Positions 44,106 through 56,006 of a stretch of DNA of 64,000 nucleotides are shown here, piece by piece. Both the position numbers and the translations under genes were made by a program. Position 1 is the first letter of the stretch; each line of letters starts with the position of its first letter. Source of the DNA: Lunularia cruciata (Eukaryota > Streptophyta > Marchantiopsida > Lunulariales > Lunulariaceae); contig OX419758.1 in assembly GCA_948567375.1 (NCBI GenBank), positions 36,161,473 through 36,225,472 on the forward strand, given 5' to 3'. A model generated the notes under the pieces. The model was not told the origin of the DNA. It made no database searches and saw nothing but the letters and a program-made list of their open reading frames with translations.

Positions 44106-44798
44106 TGTAACACCCATTTGTGCATGTGTGTGGTATTGTGATATTTAGCTTGGTATTACAAGTACTTAAGAGATATTATTTATATAGAGATAAAGGATGG
44201 TTCTATATTAGTCATGGTTAGCTAAAGTTAGTCATAGCTAAGATAGATGGGACCTTACTTAAGAGGAAGTAGAAAAGATGAGCACCACTATTTTGGATTT
44301 TAGTGTGTTGACTTGGTATTATTCCTAGGTGTTTGGCTTTGAGGAAAGAGTTGAGAACTCTTGGGCCCGCAAGCCTTTTTGTTTTGGATTCTTCTTTAGT
44401 CCAAGGATAGCCCATGTGAAGGAATCCTTGACTTAGTGGTTGGGTCAAGATAAGACCACATGCTTAGGGGAATATGCCCATGTGAATGGATATTCCTTTC
44501 TACTTTTTGACTTTACTTGACTTTTAGTCTAGTAACTTAAGTTACTATGGTAATTAGTAACTTTGGTACGTAACTATTTCACAAGTATATAAGCAAGGGG
44601 TGAGGAGGTACTCATCATCCTTTCATTTGCAACTATCTCCCTCTCATTGAGTTCTCTAGTGAGCAATGTCTTGAGTCTTGGAGTGTTAGCCTTGGAGGAG
44701 TATGATGGAGTTCGGGTTCCTTGCCCTTCTTAGTCCATGGTGCGCTACCATAATAGCCATCAGAGGTTCATCCTGAGTGAGAGACAGGCCGGCTCACA
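44106..44798 (+). repeat. A2 5' LTR (693 bp)
   Basis: TGTAACACCC to GGCTCACA. It contains ACCACATGCTTAG (near 44456-44468), absent from A1 LTRs. Confidence 0.95.
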
Positions 44799-44802
44799 TT
44801 TT

Positions 44803-44820
44803 TGGTTCTGTTACCGGGAC
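44803..44820 (+). other. A2 primer binding site
   Basis: TGGTTCTGTTACCGGGAC, the A1 site with one C-to-T and one G-to-A change. Confidence 0.75.
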
Positions 44821-44839
44821 CTCTCTAGAAGGCAAGATA

Positions 44840-45010
44840 ATGTTCCGCGTCCAATTCTACATTAGGCAGAAGGAGGCTATGAGAGCTCACTTGGAGAGAA
44901 CATTAGGAGAGGAGAGGGCTGAACTTATGTTAGAGAACCAAGATCCATTTGTATACCCTGTAGTTCATTATGATGTCTTTGAGGTGATTTTGTACATCTT
45001 GTACACATGA
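44840..45010 (+). CDS. A2 leader ORF (56 residues)
   Basis: It is the intact counterpart of A1 5968-6138 with the same start and the same protein sequence, although the surrounding leader has diverged at several places. That supports, but does not prove, selection on the peptide. Confidence 0.45.
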   Translation: MFRVQFYIRQKEAMRAHLERTLGEERAELMLENQDPFVYPVVHYDVFEVILYILYT

Positions 45011-45657
45011 GAGGAATTGGAAAGATTATGTGAGGTGGATTGCAGATTTTGGGGATTAAGGTGATTTTGTGCAAAATCTCAAGTTTGAGATCTGGACTTG
45101 AGATTTCTACATATAATAGCTTGGGTTATCTTCCAGTTAGCACACTTGAAATTATTGTGAGAGCTTCTATGCACATTGGGCTAGAATTTTTGAAAGTTGA
45201 TAGGGTAAAGTGCTCCCACAACTGCATGCTCTCTGGAAAATTGTACAGAGTCTGCCATTTCTTCAATTTTCAGTGAATTGTCCTGAAAATTTCCAAGAAA
45301 ATTAAGTGCATTGTATCGTACCTACTGCCAAAAAAATTAGAGAGAGATCGTTCTTGCGCAGGGAGAAATGAGTTTTTGAAGTGAAGGGGGTAGTTTTCAG
45401 ACCAAATCTGAAATATGGATGCTGAATAGAAAGGTGTCTAGGCCAAATGGCTAGATGAAAAGATCTGAAATTTCGCAAGGAGTGATGCCCTGGAGTTGTC
45501 ATCAAGTGTACAGAATTTCAGAGGACTGTGACATATTGGTTGGGAGATTTGAGTGACATTGTGAGGAAGGGTCAATTCTGCTGAGTGGAGATCTCATGCA
45601 TGAGAAGTTTGAGATCAACAAAAAGCATGTTTGAGTGTTTAGATTCATCTTGGGAAC

Positions 45658-46131
45658 ATGGAGGGTCATCAAGAGTGGAAATTGAGATTATGCAAGGTTC
45701 CCCAAGGGTTTGAGGTGATTGTAGGGGTTGATTTGAGGAAAAGAGAGTTTACAATAGAATTTGAAGAGATGATTGAGAGGATCCAAAAACCTACACCACT
45801 TGGAGGAAAGAGTGAGTCTAAGTGCTTTTTATGTGGAGAGAAGGGACATAAGGCAAGTTCATGTCCATTGACCTTTGAGAGTATGAGATTGAGGGAAAGG
45901 AGAGGCTTACTTGACTTGGGTTTGGATGTTGGACCTTCTTCACCAAGATTGGGAGGGAGAAGATCTAAGACCAAGGAGTTGTGTGAGGTTTGTGGAGTTG
46001 AAGGACTTCCAAAAGGACATGAGTGTAGTGGAGTAAAAGCACTTTTGGAAACTTTGGTGAAGGATCTTGGAGAGAGTCTTAGTACAGCTACAGAAATACT
46101 ACCACCTTCATCAGCTAGTTCTCAAGATTAG
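45658..46131 (+). CDS. A2 upstream CCHC ORF (157 residues)
   Basis: Same length and start as in A1 (6787-7260). The zinc knuckle CFLCGEKGHKASSC and the second Cys/His piece are unchanged. About six residues differ from A1. The frame has stayed open although gag and pol of A2 are broken, as expected from its young age. The role is probably nucleic-acid binding. Confidence 0.7.
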   Translation: MEGHQEWKLRLCKVPQGFEVIVGVDLRKREFTIEFEEMIERIQKPTPLGGKSESKCFLCGEKGHKASSCPLTFESMRLRERRGLLDLGLDVGPSSPRLGGRRSKTKELCEVCGVEGLPKGHECSGVKALLETLVKDLGESLSTATEILPPSSASSQD

Positions 46132-46367
46132 TGATGGAGATAATCTTTCAACTTATGGATAAAGTATCCATGAGAGTTAGATTAATATGCACTCTAGGAT
46201 TTGATGTTGCTATAGAAATCTTGGAGCAACCTGAACCTTTTGTTTTCCCTAGAGAGGATTATTCTCAGATGGTGTTAGTCATGTTTATACTCTATTAGAA
46301 ATAGAGTGAGAGAAAAGAAAAGAGAAAAAAAAAATTTGAGAGAAAAGAAAGATAGTGAGGGGTTAAG

Positions 46368-48478
46368 ATGGGAAAACTTCCGGTTTTCTTTGGCAAGGAT
46401 GGAGAAGATGTGGAGGCCTTTGTGAGAGACTTCAAGAGAGCTTGCATAGGAAAAAATGAGAGGAAGAAGAATGAGTGGGCCTCATTATTACAAGATTTCT
46501 TTGAGGATGCAGCACTTACATGGTATGAGTCAGAATACCAAAAGAGAGAGAGGAGAGATGGGGAAGAGGAGTCTTGGGAGACTTTGACTTCAGCACTCAT
46601 TGAGAACTTTCTTCCTGATGAGAGTTATGAGAGATTGATGAGTGAGGTTACATTTCTCAAGCAAGGAGATGGAGAGAAAGTGAGAGTCTATGTGGAAAGA
46701 GTGGAAAAGTTGGAGTCCAGATTTTGCATAGTGTTGAGGAAGGGTGGGGATGATGTGGAGACTACAATGATTGGCATAGGGGCCATGCTCACCAAGAATT
46801 TTGTGGGAGGATTGAGACCACAAATTAGAAGCAAGGTGAAATATGAGAAACCTTCTTCCAAGGTTGAAGCTATCAAGATCACAATTCGTATGGAGGAGAG
46901 TTTGGAAGGGGATGAGAGTGATTTGGTGGTGAAGGAGGTTGTGCATCCTCCTCAAGGCTACAAGTATGGTGGAAATTCTGATACTTTGGTGACAAGGGTT
47001 GCACCACAAGTAGTAGTTGCTCCAGTTCTTGCACCTCCACCAAAAGATCCACTCCAAACCATCACAGAACAACTTGCGGATCTCAAGATCAATGTGGTGC
47101 AACTATGGGAGAAGAGAGAGGTGGATCAGAATCTAGGGAGAGGGCCTAGGAGTTATGGAAACTATCCATATAGAGGAGTTCAACCAACCAACAATTTCAA
47201 TGATAGAAATTGTTTTGGTTGTGGAGGAAGAGGCCATATCCAAAGGAATTGCCCAAATTCCACTTACCATGGAGGAAGGGGTTATGAGGGAGCCAATAGA
47301 GGGAAAGAGGGTGGTAGTGAAACCCAAGTGGCTCCTAATCCAAACAAAGGTAAGGGGATAGCATCCATAGATGTGGTGGAGAGCAAGTATGAGAAGGGAG
47401 AGTGCTCAAACTCCAAGGGTCTTAATTTGGAGCTTTTGGCACAAGAGAAGAAGAGAGCTTGTTTTGCAAAGGATGTTCACTCTTCTCAAGGATTTACTTC
47501 AAGCAAGGATACTCCTATGTCTACTAGGAGCACTCGCACCTCAACACCATCAACAACAAAGACTCCAAGGAAGAAGTTGGGGATGGAGGACTTCTTGATC
47601 TCAAAGCAACAATGGAACTACAATGTGTTGGAGGATGTTGGTTGTCACAAGGCTAACATCACAGTGGGCCAATTATTGCTTTGAACCCTACCTTGAGAAA
47701 GGAGCTTAGAGGTGGTTTGAGTTCTACAAGGAGCATGAAGAAGAAGAAGGCAAAAGTTCCAGTATCAATGGGGGTGGTGGATGCCAAGCCAACACCATGG
47801 GAGGCTTGTGAATATGCTTCCAAGATTGATGTGAGAGTGAATAGTCACAACATCAAGGATGCATTGGTTGATGGAGGATCAGCAGTGAATGCCATGTCAG
47901 AAAGGTTGATGAAGAAGTTGGGTATGATACCCTCAAGACCTTCAACATTTGTGGTGAGCATGGCAAACAAACAACAAGTTCGACCAGTAGGGGTGATGGA
48001 TAAGGTGGTAGTTTCAATTATGGGAGTTCAAAATCTCATGACTTTCCAAGTCTTGAAGGATTCAAGCTATGACTTACTTCTTGGGAGGCCATGGTTGAGA
48101 GCAGCATGCACAACTGATCGATGGCACAAAGGGTACTTGAGGATTGGGCCATCAAACCATAGAGTCATAGTTCTTGTGACTAACACCACCAACACTTCAC
48201 ATTCAGATACACCATCTTCTGATTATTGGGAATCAGATTCTGAAGAAGGAGCTTCAGGTGTGGACACAAGCATGGAAGAGGAGACTTCCACAGAGGAGGA
48301 TGAATCTGAATCTGATTCAGAAGTGTATCCTTTGTGTGCTATGGATTTTTCACCTAAGCCAGAGGTTTTGAAGGACCCAGATAAATCACCATTGACACTT
48401 GAGGAGGTAGAGAGAAGGTTATCTACCCTCAAGTATGGTCCAAATGTTACCAAGGAGGAGAAGGTAAGATTTGAGTAG
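46368..48478 (+). pseudogene. gag-pro: A2 Gag-protease with a frameshift
   Basis: The frame from 46368 matches A1 Gag, including the zinc knuckle CFGCGGRGHIQRNC, up to about 47672. There one A is missing (CAATTATTGC against CAATTAATTGC in A1), and the frame stops at 47684. The protease half (LVDGGSAVNAM near 47865) continues in the next frame to the UAG at 48476-48478, the same UAG as in A1. Confidence 0.9.
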
Positions 48479-51193
48479 ATTTTCCGCAAGTTCATCCATG
48501 TGTTTGCTTTTAGTTACAAAGATTTGAAAGAAGTCACCTTGGAGGAGCACAAGATAGAGGTGGAGTCACATGCAAGACCAATCCGCCAAAAGCAACGTTG
48601 CATTAGCCCACCAATATCTTTGGTTGTGAAGGAGGAGATTGATAAGCTCAAGGAGGCTGGATTTATCTTTGAGGTGGAGAATTCAGAATGGGTGTCTCCA
48701 ATTGTCATTGTGAAGAAAAAGAATGGCAAGCTTCAAGTATGTGTGGATTACAAGAAGCTCAATGCTGTTACCAAGAAGGACTACTACCCATTGCCATTCA
48801 TTGATGAGATCTTGGAGGAGGTTGTAGGTCATGAGAGGTACAGTTTTGGAGATGGTTATAGTGGATACAACCAAATCAAGATTGTACCAGAGCATCAACA
48901 ACTCACCACGTTCACCACACCTTGGGGAACTTACGCTTTCAAGGTCATGCCTCTAGGGCTTTGCAATGCTCCCGCCACATTCCAATGGTTCATGAACAAG
49001 GTATTTGAACCTTTCATTGGGAAATTTGTGAGAGACTTCATTGATGACTTTTGTGTCTATGGGAGCAAGGAGGAGCACTTTGAGCACCTAATCAAAGTCT
49101 TGCAATGCTTGGATGAGGCAAATGCATCACTCAACCCAGAGAAGTGCATTTTTGGATGTGAAGAAGGTCTACTATTGGGGCACATCATCTCCAAGGATGG
49201 AATAGCAATTGATCCTGAGAAGGTGAGGAAAATCTCAGACCTTCCATTCCCTTCAAGCTTGACAAAGTTACGCCAATTCTTGGGGATGGTTGGGTACTAT
49301 AGGAGGTTCATCTTCTCATTTTCCAACAAGGCTTATGCATTGACCATCTACATGAAGAAGGGTGTAGATTACATGGTGATTTTGGAAGACAAGGAGGCTC
49401 TCAAAGCTTTTGAGAGCCTCAAGCAATCCCTTGTTGTAGCTCCAATTCTTGCTAAACCTGATTGGAGTAAACCTTTCATCCTCTACACTGATGCTTCTAA
49501 TGTAGCTATAGGATGCACTCTTAGTCAATTAGACCAAGATGGGCATGATCATCCAATAGCTTATGCTAGTAGGCAGATGGTTTCAGCAGAGAAGAACTAC
49601 TCTGTGACGGAAAGAGAAGGGTTGGCAGTGATCTTTGGTCTCAAGAAGTTTAGACACTACTTGATTGGAGGGAAAGCCACCATTGTCACGGATCACAAGG
49701 CTTTGAAGTACATCTTCAACAAGCCTAATGTTGAAGGGAGACTAGCAAGGTGGATGATACTCTTGTCTGAGTATGACTACACAATTGAGGATAGGCCAAG
49801 AAAGAAACATGCAAATGCTGATTTGTTATCTAGAGCCTATGATCATGATGGAGATGAGCCAGTGGATGATTCCTTCCCGGATGAGGAGCTCATGATAATC
49901 TCAGTGACTCAAGAGGTTCCAATGGAGTACAAGGAGATTGTGGATTTTGTGACAAGAGGTAACTATCTAGAAGGGATGCATGCTACGGAGAGGAAGGCCC
50001 TTGCAGCAAGATCTAGACCTTACACAATGGTGGAAGATATTCTTTTTCACCAAGGAGCAGATGGTCTACTTTGAAGAGCAGTGGGTAAGGAAGATTCTAT
50101 CCTACTCATAAAGAAGTTTCATGAAGGTTTAGTATGTGGAGGACACTTTGCAGGAAAGGTGACTGCTTTCAAGATTCTAGATGCAGGTTACCATTGGAGA
50201 GGGATTTTCAAGGATTGTCTTGATTATTGCAAAACTTGTCATGTTTGTCAAGCTTTTGCTAGAAAGTCCACATCCACTCCACCACTTAGATCAATTCCAT
50301 TGCTAGGACCTTTTGAGAAGTGGAGAATTGATTTTGTAGGTCCTCTCAATAGAACCCCAAGGAACAATCGGTACATTGTGGTAGTTACTGATTACCTTAC
50401 CAAGTGGGTTGAGGCTAGACCATTGAGGGAAAAAAATGAAGATGAAGTGGGTAGATTTCTTTATGAACGCATTATCACTAGGTTTGGATGCCCTTTGGAG
50501 TTGGTTTCTAATAGAGGAGGAGAGTTTACAGGAAGCATTACTACAGCCATGCTACGACATTTCTCTATCACACATAGAGTAACTACATCCTATAAGCCAA
50601 ATTCCAATGACTTGGCAGAGAGAACCAATCCGACCTTGTGCATGATGTTGGCCAAAGATGCAGAAATGGAGGGGGCTAAACATCATTGGGACAAGAGGAT
50701 TCATGCAGTTTTGTGGGAGTATAGGACAACCATGAAGACTTCCACCAGATATTCTCCATTCCAATTGGTGTATGGTATTGAGTCTACCTTACCTATTCAC
50801 TTTGATCTTCCTACCTTCCAAAGCATTCATAAGAGATTGAAGAAAGCACAAGGAAGTGATGCAGAGAAGTCAAGGAAGGATCAACTCATGGAGTTGGAAG
50901 AGGCAAGAGCAGTTGCTATGGTTCGAGTGGAGCAAGCCCAAAGGAAACAAAAGGAGAGCTATGACAAGAGGCAAGGCAAGAAGAAGGTGGAGCCTTTCAA
51001 AGAAGGTGATTGGGTAATGTTGTTTGATTCCATTCGATTCAAGAGAGTGCAAAAGAAGTTTTTGCCTAAGTACTTTGGACCTTTCATAGTAGAGAAGGTG
51101 TGGGGCAATTACACCTATGATCTCAAGGAGTTGGGAGGAAGACACTTTGATAGGATTAACCATGATAAGTTGAAGATGTACCATAGAAGGTAG
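48479..51193 (+). pseudogene. pol: A2 Pol with premature stop and catalytic change
   Basis: RT, RNase H and integrase are colinear with A1. A TGA at 50072-50074, where A1 has CGA, cuts it between RNase H and integrase. The FIDD motif of RT is kept, but residues nearby are altered (PLGLCNAP, TFQWFM). In integrase the second catalytic Asp is Asn (codon 50510-50512, VSNRGGEF). Most differences from A1 are C-to-T or G-to-A. Confidence 0.93.
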
Positions 51194-51232
51194 AGAGACC
51201 TTCACTTTGAGGACAAAGTGAAAACTTAGTCT

Positions 51233-51241
51233 GGGGGTAAA
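51233..51241 (+). other. A2 polypurine tract
   Basis: GGGGGTAAA directly before the 3' LTR, as in A1. Confidence 0.7.
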
Positions 51242-51932
51242 TGTAACACCCATTTGTGCATGTGTGTGGTATTGTGATATTTAGCTTGGTATTACAAGTA
51301 CTTAAGAGATATTATTTATATAGAGATAAAGGATGGTTCTATATTAGTCATGGTTAGCTAAAGTTAGTCATAGCTAAGATAGATGGGACCTTACTTAAGA
51401 GGAAGTAGAAAAGATGAGCACCACTATTTTGGATTTTAGTGTGTTGACTTGGTATTATTCCTAGGTGTTTGGCTTTGAGGAAAGAGTTGAGAACTCTTGG
51501 GCCCGCAAGCCTTTTTGTTTTGGATTCTTCTTTAGTCCAAGGATAGCCCATGTGAAGGAATCCTTGACTTAGTGGTTGGGTCAAGTTAAGACCACATGCT
51601 TAGGGGAATATGCCCATGTGAATGGATATTCCTTTCTACTTTTTGACTTTACTTGACTTTTAGTCTAGTAACTTAAGTTACTATGGTAATTAGTAACTTT
51701 GGTACGTAACTATTTCACAAGTATATAAGCAAGGGGTGAGGAGGTACTCATCATCCTTTCATTTGCACTATCTCCCTCTCATTGAGTTCTCTAGTGAGCA
51801 ATGTCTTGAGTCTTGGAGTGTTAGCCTTGGAGGAGTATGATGGAGTTCGGGTTCGTTGCCTTCTTAGTCCATGGTGCGCTACCATAATAGCCATCAAAGG
51901 TTCATCCTGAGTGAGAGACAGGCCGGCTCACA
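51242..51932 (+). repeat. A2 3' LTR (691 bp)
   Basis: It differs from 44106-44798 by about three substitutions and the loss of two single bases. Confidence 0.95.
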
Positions 51933-52948
51933 GACTCGATCACCACCATACCTTGCCTTGGGTTGCCTCTCCGTGTCTTCCGAGGTTTCTTCGTGTCTTC
52001 GGCTTCGCCCTGCCAACTTCTCTTCTTCGTATTTGGGGTACTCACTGCGACCTCCACGTTCTTCCTTGTCTTTGTGAAGTAGTTGTCGGTGCTCTTGATT
52101 TGCAAGATGTATTGCTGCTCCTCGACATCGACCTCCTTTTGCAAATCAGGATGGAAGTGCGACACCATCTGAGTTTGCTCCGCTGAGTTCAGCAAATTGA
52201 GCCCGAGGTAGAAATGCGCTGCAAATGGCACGATGTAGTGTGGAGGTGATTTATCCCGCAAATTCCACACCATCTGCCTCGTTCTTCCGTGGAAACACCT
52301 TGCCCAATTGATCGGTTCTCCTACAAATAGCTTGTGAAAGAACACTGGTTGGTGTTTCATTACATAGGTGGTTCTCTCCGGCTTTAGGATGGCCATCAAT
52401 GCACTCACAATTCCTCTCTTCACAGGGTCTTTGTAGCTCTCAGCTTTGTACCCATTCTATGTCCGCTTTGACGAGAATGCATCTCTCACTTCCTGGGTTT
52501 CTTGAGCTATCTCTCCCTTCCCCAAGAACATGGCCCCCTGCTCCGAGCCTGCTTCCTTCCCGAGTACGAGTCTCCAATCCGACTCTGTCCAGCGAGCCAG
52601 ATTTCTTCTCTTCCCTTCTTCCTCGGGTCCATCGAGACACTTGCTCTCGATGGACCTTTCTGTCATGAAACCTGGAAAGCTCACATTCCAGTTCCATGCC
52701 AAAAATGTGATCCGAAGTCGGCTCAAGACTTTGATCCTGGCTATTACATCTAACCTCCAAATTGCATGATTTCTCACTACAAATTCAGAGTTCTTCTTTC
52801 CTCCTCCTATCTCTTCTGCCTTCTCACTATCTCTTGATTTCACTCTTGCAACTTCTCCCTTACGCACTAATGCAATTCCAACTCTATTTCCCTTCCCATG
52901 ATCACCTGCAAGACGACTTATCAACGGCAAAGGAAAATTACTCAACAT
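51933..52948 (-). pseudogene. F3 LTR ORF, N-terminal globular half
   Basis: The minus strand encodes the N-terminal part of the F LTR protein: FLAWNWNVSFPGFM near 52680, ARWTESDWRLVLGKEAG near 52570, KRGIVSALMAILKPERTTYV near 52400, FFHKLFVGEPINWARCFHGR near 52330, PPHYIVPFAAHFYLGLNLL near 52230, and MVSHFHPDLQKEV near 52170. One in-frame UAG (near 52457) interrupts it; F6 has a sense codon there. After A2 and one GACT are removed, the frame continues into the acidic part at 44105. F4 and F6 encode the same domain. It loosely resembles plant transposon-associated proteins of unknown function, but I do not recognise a family. Confidence 0.6.
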
Positions 52949-53054
52949 TTTGTTGTTGCAAGTTCAATTTTTATAGAGTTGCGCTTCTTTGTCTTTCTTC
53001 ACTTCAAGTTTCTACCAAGAAATCACACCTCTTGCATGCACCTATCACTATCAA

Positions 53055-53288
53055 TCAACCTTTGCACGTATGGGCCGCCAGTTTTTTAATGGTCCCTTCT
53101 TGAATTTCTTGCCCCGACGAAAGGTTGTTAGACTCTCTTTGCCTTGGGTTGAGCTCCTTCCAATATGAAGACAATTTACTTTGGGTTGTTTGCTGATAGG
53201 GCATTTCCGAGTACCTTGCCTTATGACCTGAAGTCACTTTACTTTGGGTTTCATCCCAAAGACTCTTTTCTTTGCCTTCTTCGGCCAT
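53055..53288 (-). CDS. Small frame at the start of the F3 LTR (77 residues)
   Basis: An open frame begins 73 bp after the LTR start with MAEEGKEKSLWDETQSK. The H1 fragment keeps a related but mutated version (31258-31431). The early part of F6 is different. It may be an upstream exon or leader of the larger U3 ORF, or chance. Confidence 0.25.
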   Translation of the reverse strand: MAEEGKEKSLWDETQSKVTSGHKARYSEMPYQQTTQSKLSSYWKELNPRQRESNNLSSGQEIQEGTIKKLAAHTCKG

Positions 53289-53379
53289 ATAGGCGCAATC
53301 TACTTCTCTATACGCTTCTTCTTCTTTATTTTGAAAAAAACAAAAAATGTGGGCACCACACCAATGATTAGGAGGCTAG

Positions 53380-55735
53380 ACGTCATGGCCTGCATCAAAG
53401 TTCTCAGTATATTTGCATTATGTTCCTTGCATGGAATTGGAACTTGAGCTTTCCCAATTTCATGGTAGAGATAGCGGCCAATAAGTGTGTAGATGGGCCG
53501 GCAACGGTAGGGAAAAGAGGCATCCAGCTTGATGGATAGAGTCAGATTGAAGATTGGTGTTAGATAAAGAGAGTAGAGAAGAGCATGGGGCTACATTCTT
53601 GGGGAAAGGAGAAGTTGCAAAAGAAACCCAAGAAGTCAGAAATTTGTTCACCTCAAAGCGTACAAAGAATGGGTACAAGGTAGAAACCTATTGAGACCCA
53701 ATGCAGAGAAGTATCATAAGTGCAATGATGGCATTCTTTATATTTGAGCACACTGTTTAAGTTACAAAGTAGCAAGTGGTTTTCTTCCATAAAATTTTTG
53801 CAAGAGAGCCAATCAATTGGGCAAAGTGTTTTTATCAAAGGATGCAGTGGATGGTGTTGAATTGGAGGAGTTTGACACCACCGCATGACTTCATTCCTTT
53901 TGTAGTGCACTTTTAACTTGGTTTGAATATACTAAGTACCAATGAGAAGAAGAAGGTTGTGTCTTACTTTCATCCTGATCTACATCAAGAAGCCAATGAT
54001 GAGGAGTTACAATACATTTGGCAATTGAGAAGCAATGATGACCACTATGCAAGAACGGGTCAAAATATGAAGATCTATGTACCCTTGCCAAGAAAGAAGA
54101 AAAGGAGCAGGCTTGAGGTGGAGAGCTCTCCAATACAGCCTTGCAAGTTAAGAAGGATTGGGCAGAGGGAAGGAAAGCAAATCCAGAATATTGCACCGGA
54201 AGAGGAAGTTGAATTGGAAGGTGATGCAGAGTCTGCATTGGAGGGGTCAAAGGAAGGAGAAGTGGAGTTAACCTTGGAAAGTGAAGAATCCAGCAAGAAT
54301 AGTGCGAGAGAAGCTGAGGTGCAAAAAGATCAAGAGAAGGTGATTTCCTTGCAAGAAATTGAGCAGCAAGAAGAAGGAGAGAAGATTGTGGCCGAGTTGG
54401 AAATAGAAGAAGAAGAAGGATTGGTGGTTGAGCCAAGGCAAGTCATGCTAGAAGGAGGAAGTTCAAAGGCGGAAGATCACATCATCAATTTGGATAATGA
54501 GGAAATTTTGGAGGATGACGTGTTGTTGAGAGTACAAAGATCCCAACTTTGTAGTAAAGCATTGGATTCAGAAGGGAAAGGCAAGATGGATGAAATCCCT
54601 GGAAAAAAGGTAGAAGAGGGAGAAGTGTGTGAAGGAGTAGAGTACATTTGCAATATTGTATGTCCATTGTTGCTGCTGATAGAGATGCAAGAAGAAGGAG
54701 ATGCAAAGTAAGCATTTTGAGGTAACAAATGTATTGAAGGTGTTGGAGAGATTAGAATCTAAAGTTGAGAAAAAGTACGACCAGAGGAGAGGAAGAAAGA
54801 GAAGTGTTGCAAGTAGATGCAGCATTGCATAAGAAGATAAATGACAATCTGCAAGAGAATTTCAACAAGCAAGGAAGCGTGTTAGTAGTGAAAGTGAAGG
54901 AAGTCACGCAGGAGAGACTTTGAGTAGAAAGGTTACAAGCCAAAGTAAAGTTAGAGCAAAAAAATCAAAGGTAATTGGTTGTAGCTAAGGAGGAGGAGCT
55001 CCTAGCTCAATGCATTCCAATAGAGAGTAGAAGAGAAGACAGTAGCTTGGCAACCTGAATTAACCAAGCGCCATCAAGAAGAAGGGAGATTGAGAGATCT
55101 TGTGAAGACATTAGAGGCAAAGATTGACAAGTATGTGAAAGAGTTGGAGGATTGCATAGCAGAGTAGAGGAATTGAAAGTGAGAAGAGTTGTGATGGAGG
55201 AGGAAAGACCAAAGAAGCAGTCAATAGAATCTATCAAAGAAGCAATTGTAGAGATGAAGGCAAGGTTAACCATTGAAGCTGAAGTAAGAATGGAGGAATC
55301 AAGGCTACATGAGTTATGATTGCTTATGTAAGAGATGAGGCATAAGAACACAAAGGAAAAGGACTTGAATGCCTTGTTAATCAGTCTCAAAACTCAGATA
55401 GAAAGAAAGATGTTAGATATAGAGAATAATATTTCTATCAGGTTGGGTTTGGTTAATTAGAATTAGATAATCTTTGGAGTATTGTATATGTCAAACCCAA
55501 AGTAAGAGAAGTGGGAGTGCAAGTGTCTTTGAATTTATCATTTGAGACTTTAGAGAAGAGTGTGTTGCGAGATAAGGATGAAGATAAGTTACTCATACCT
55601 TTAATTGCAGATTAGAGTGAAGACATGTTAGAATTTGTAGAAGAATTGGAAGTTGTGGAACCCAAAGTACATGAGGTGAAAGGGCTTTCCTTGAGTTTGG
55701 AAGCCAAAGTAGAGGTAGACATCAAATCGGAGTAG
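53380..55735 (+). pseudogene. F4 LTR ORF (globular, acidic and coiled-coil protein)
   Basis: The N-terminal domain is recognisable but frameshifted (LDVMACIKVLS at 53390, FFHKIFAREPINWAKCF near 53780). From 53923 to 54711 a frame of 262 codons is open: FHPDLHQEANDEELQYIW, a basic patch (PRKKKRSRLE), and then a long Glu-rich acidic region. Broken coiled-coil segments continue to about 55735 and match F7 closely (EEREVLQVD, KLHKKIN, KARLTIEAEVRMEE). Comparison with F3 and F6 indicates a protein of about 850-950 residues. Function unknown. Confidence 0.6.
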
Positions 55736-55973
55736 AAACAATTTTGAGATAGGAGGAGGCAGATATGAAGAAGTGCATTGTCATTTTGGATCTGCAGGTT
55801 GGTAGAGTTGTTAGGAATCAATTTAGGAAGTTAAATAACTACTAAAGGGCTTTGCCTATTTAAAGAGGGCATTTGCAGTGTGTTGTTGTTCAATGTTTAT
55901 ATTCTTGAGAATAGATAAAGTGAAGTGCTGATCTCAATGCTTGTCATTTGAGCTTAATTCCGAGTATCAACTT

Positions 55974-56006
55974 TGTGTATGTGTGTGTGTGTGTGTGCGT
56001 GCGCGC
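55974..56006. repeat. TG microsatellite in F4
   Basis: A run of TG dinucleotides passes into GC alternation (GCGTGCGCGC). It lies in the R/U5 part of the LTR. A shorter CA run is at the related place in F6 (57919-57930). Confidence 0.8.

Larger units (their letters stand above)
44106..51932 (+). mobile_element. A2: family A retrotransposon, recently inserted but broken
   Basis: LTRs 44106-44798 (693 bp) and 51242-51932 (691 bp) differ by about three substitutions and two single-base indels. The target duplication is GACT (44102-44105 and 51933-51936). The layout equals A1. Gag has a one-base deletion, Pol a premature stop, and an integrase catalytic Asp is changed to Asn, so it is not autonomous. 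It inserted in the F3 reading frame. Confidence 0.95.
41753..53360 (-). mobile_element. F3: solo LTR of family F, long form, containing A2
   Basis: The ends are TGTGACAACC at 41753 and GGGCACCACA at 53360, with the perfect target duplication CCAAT at 41748-41752 and 53361-53365. Without A2 (44106-51932) it is about 3.78 kb, almost equal to F6 (3757 bp). In minus orientation it starts TGTGGTGCCC and ends GGTTGTCACA. It carries the U3 reading frame described separately. No second LTR or internal region is present, so it is a solo LTR. Confidence 0.8.
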
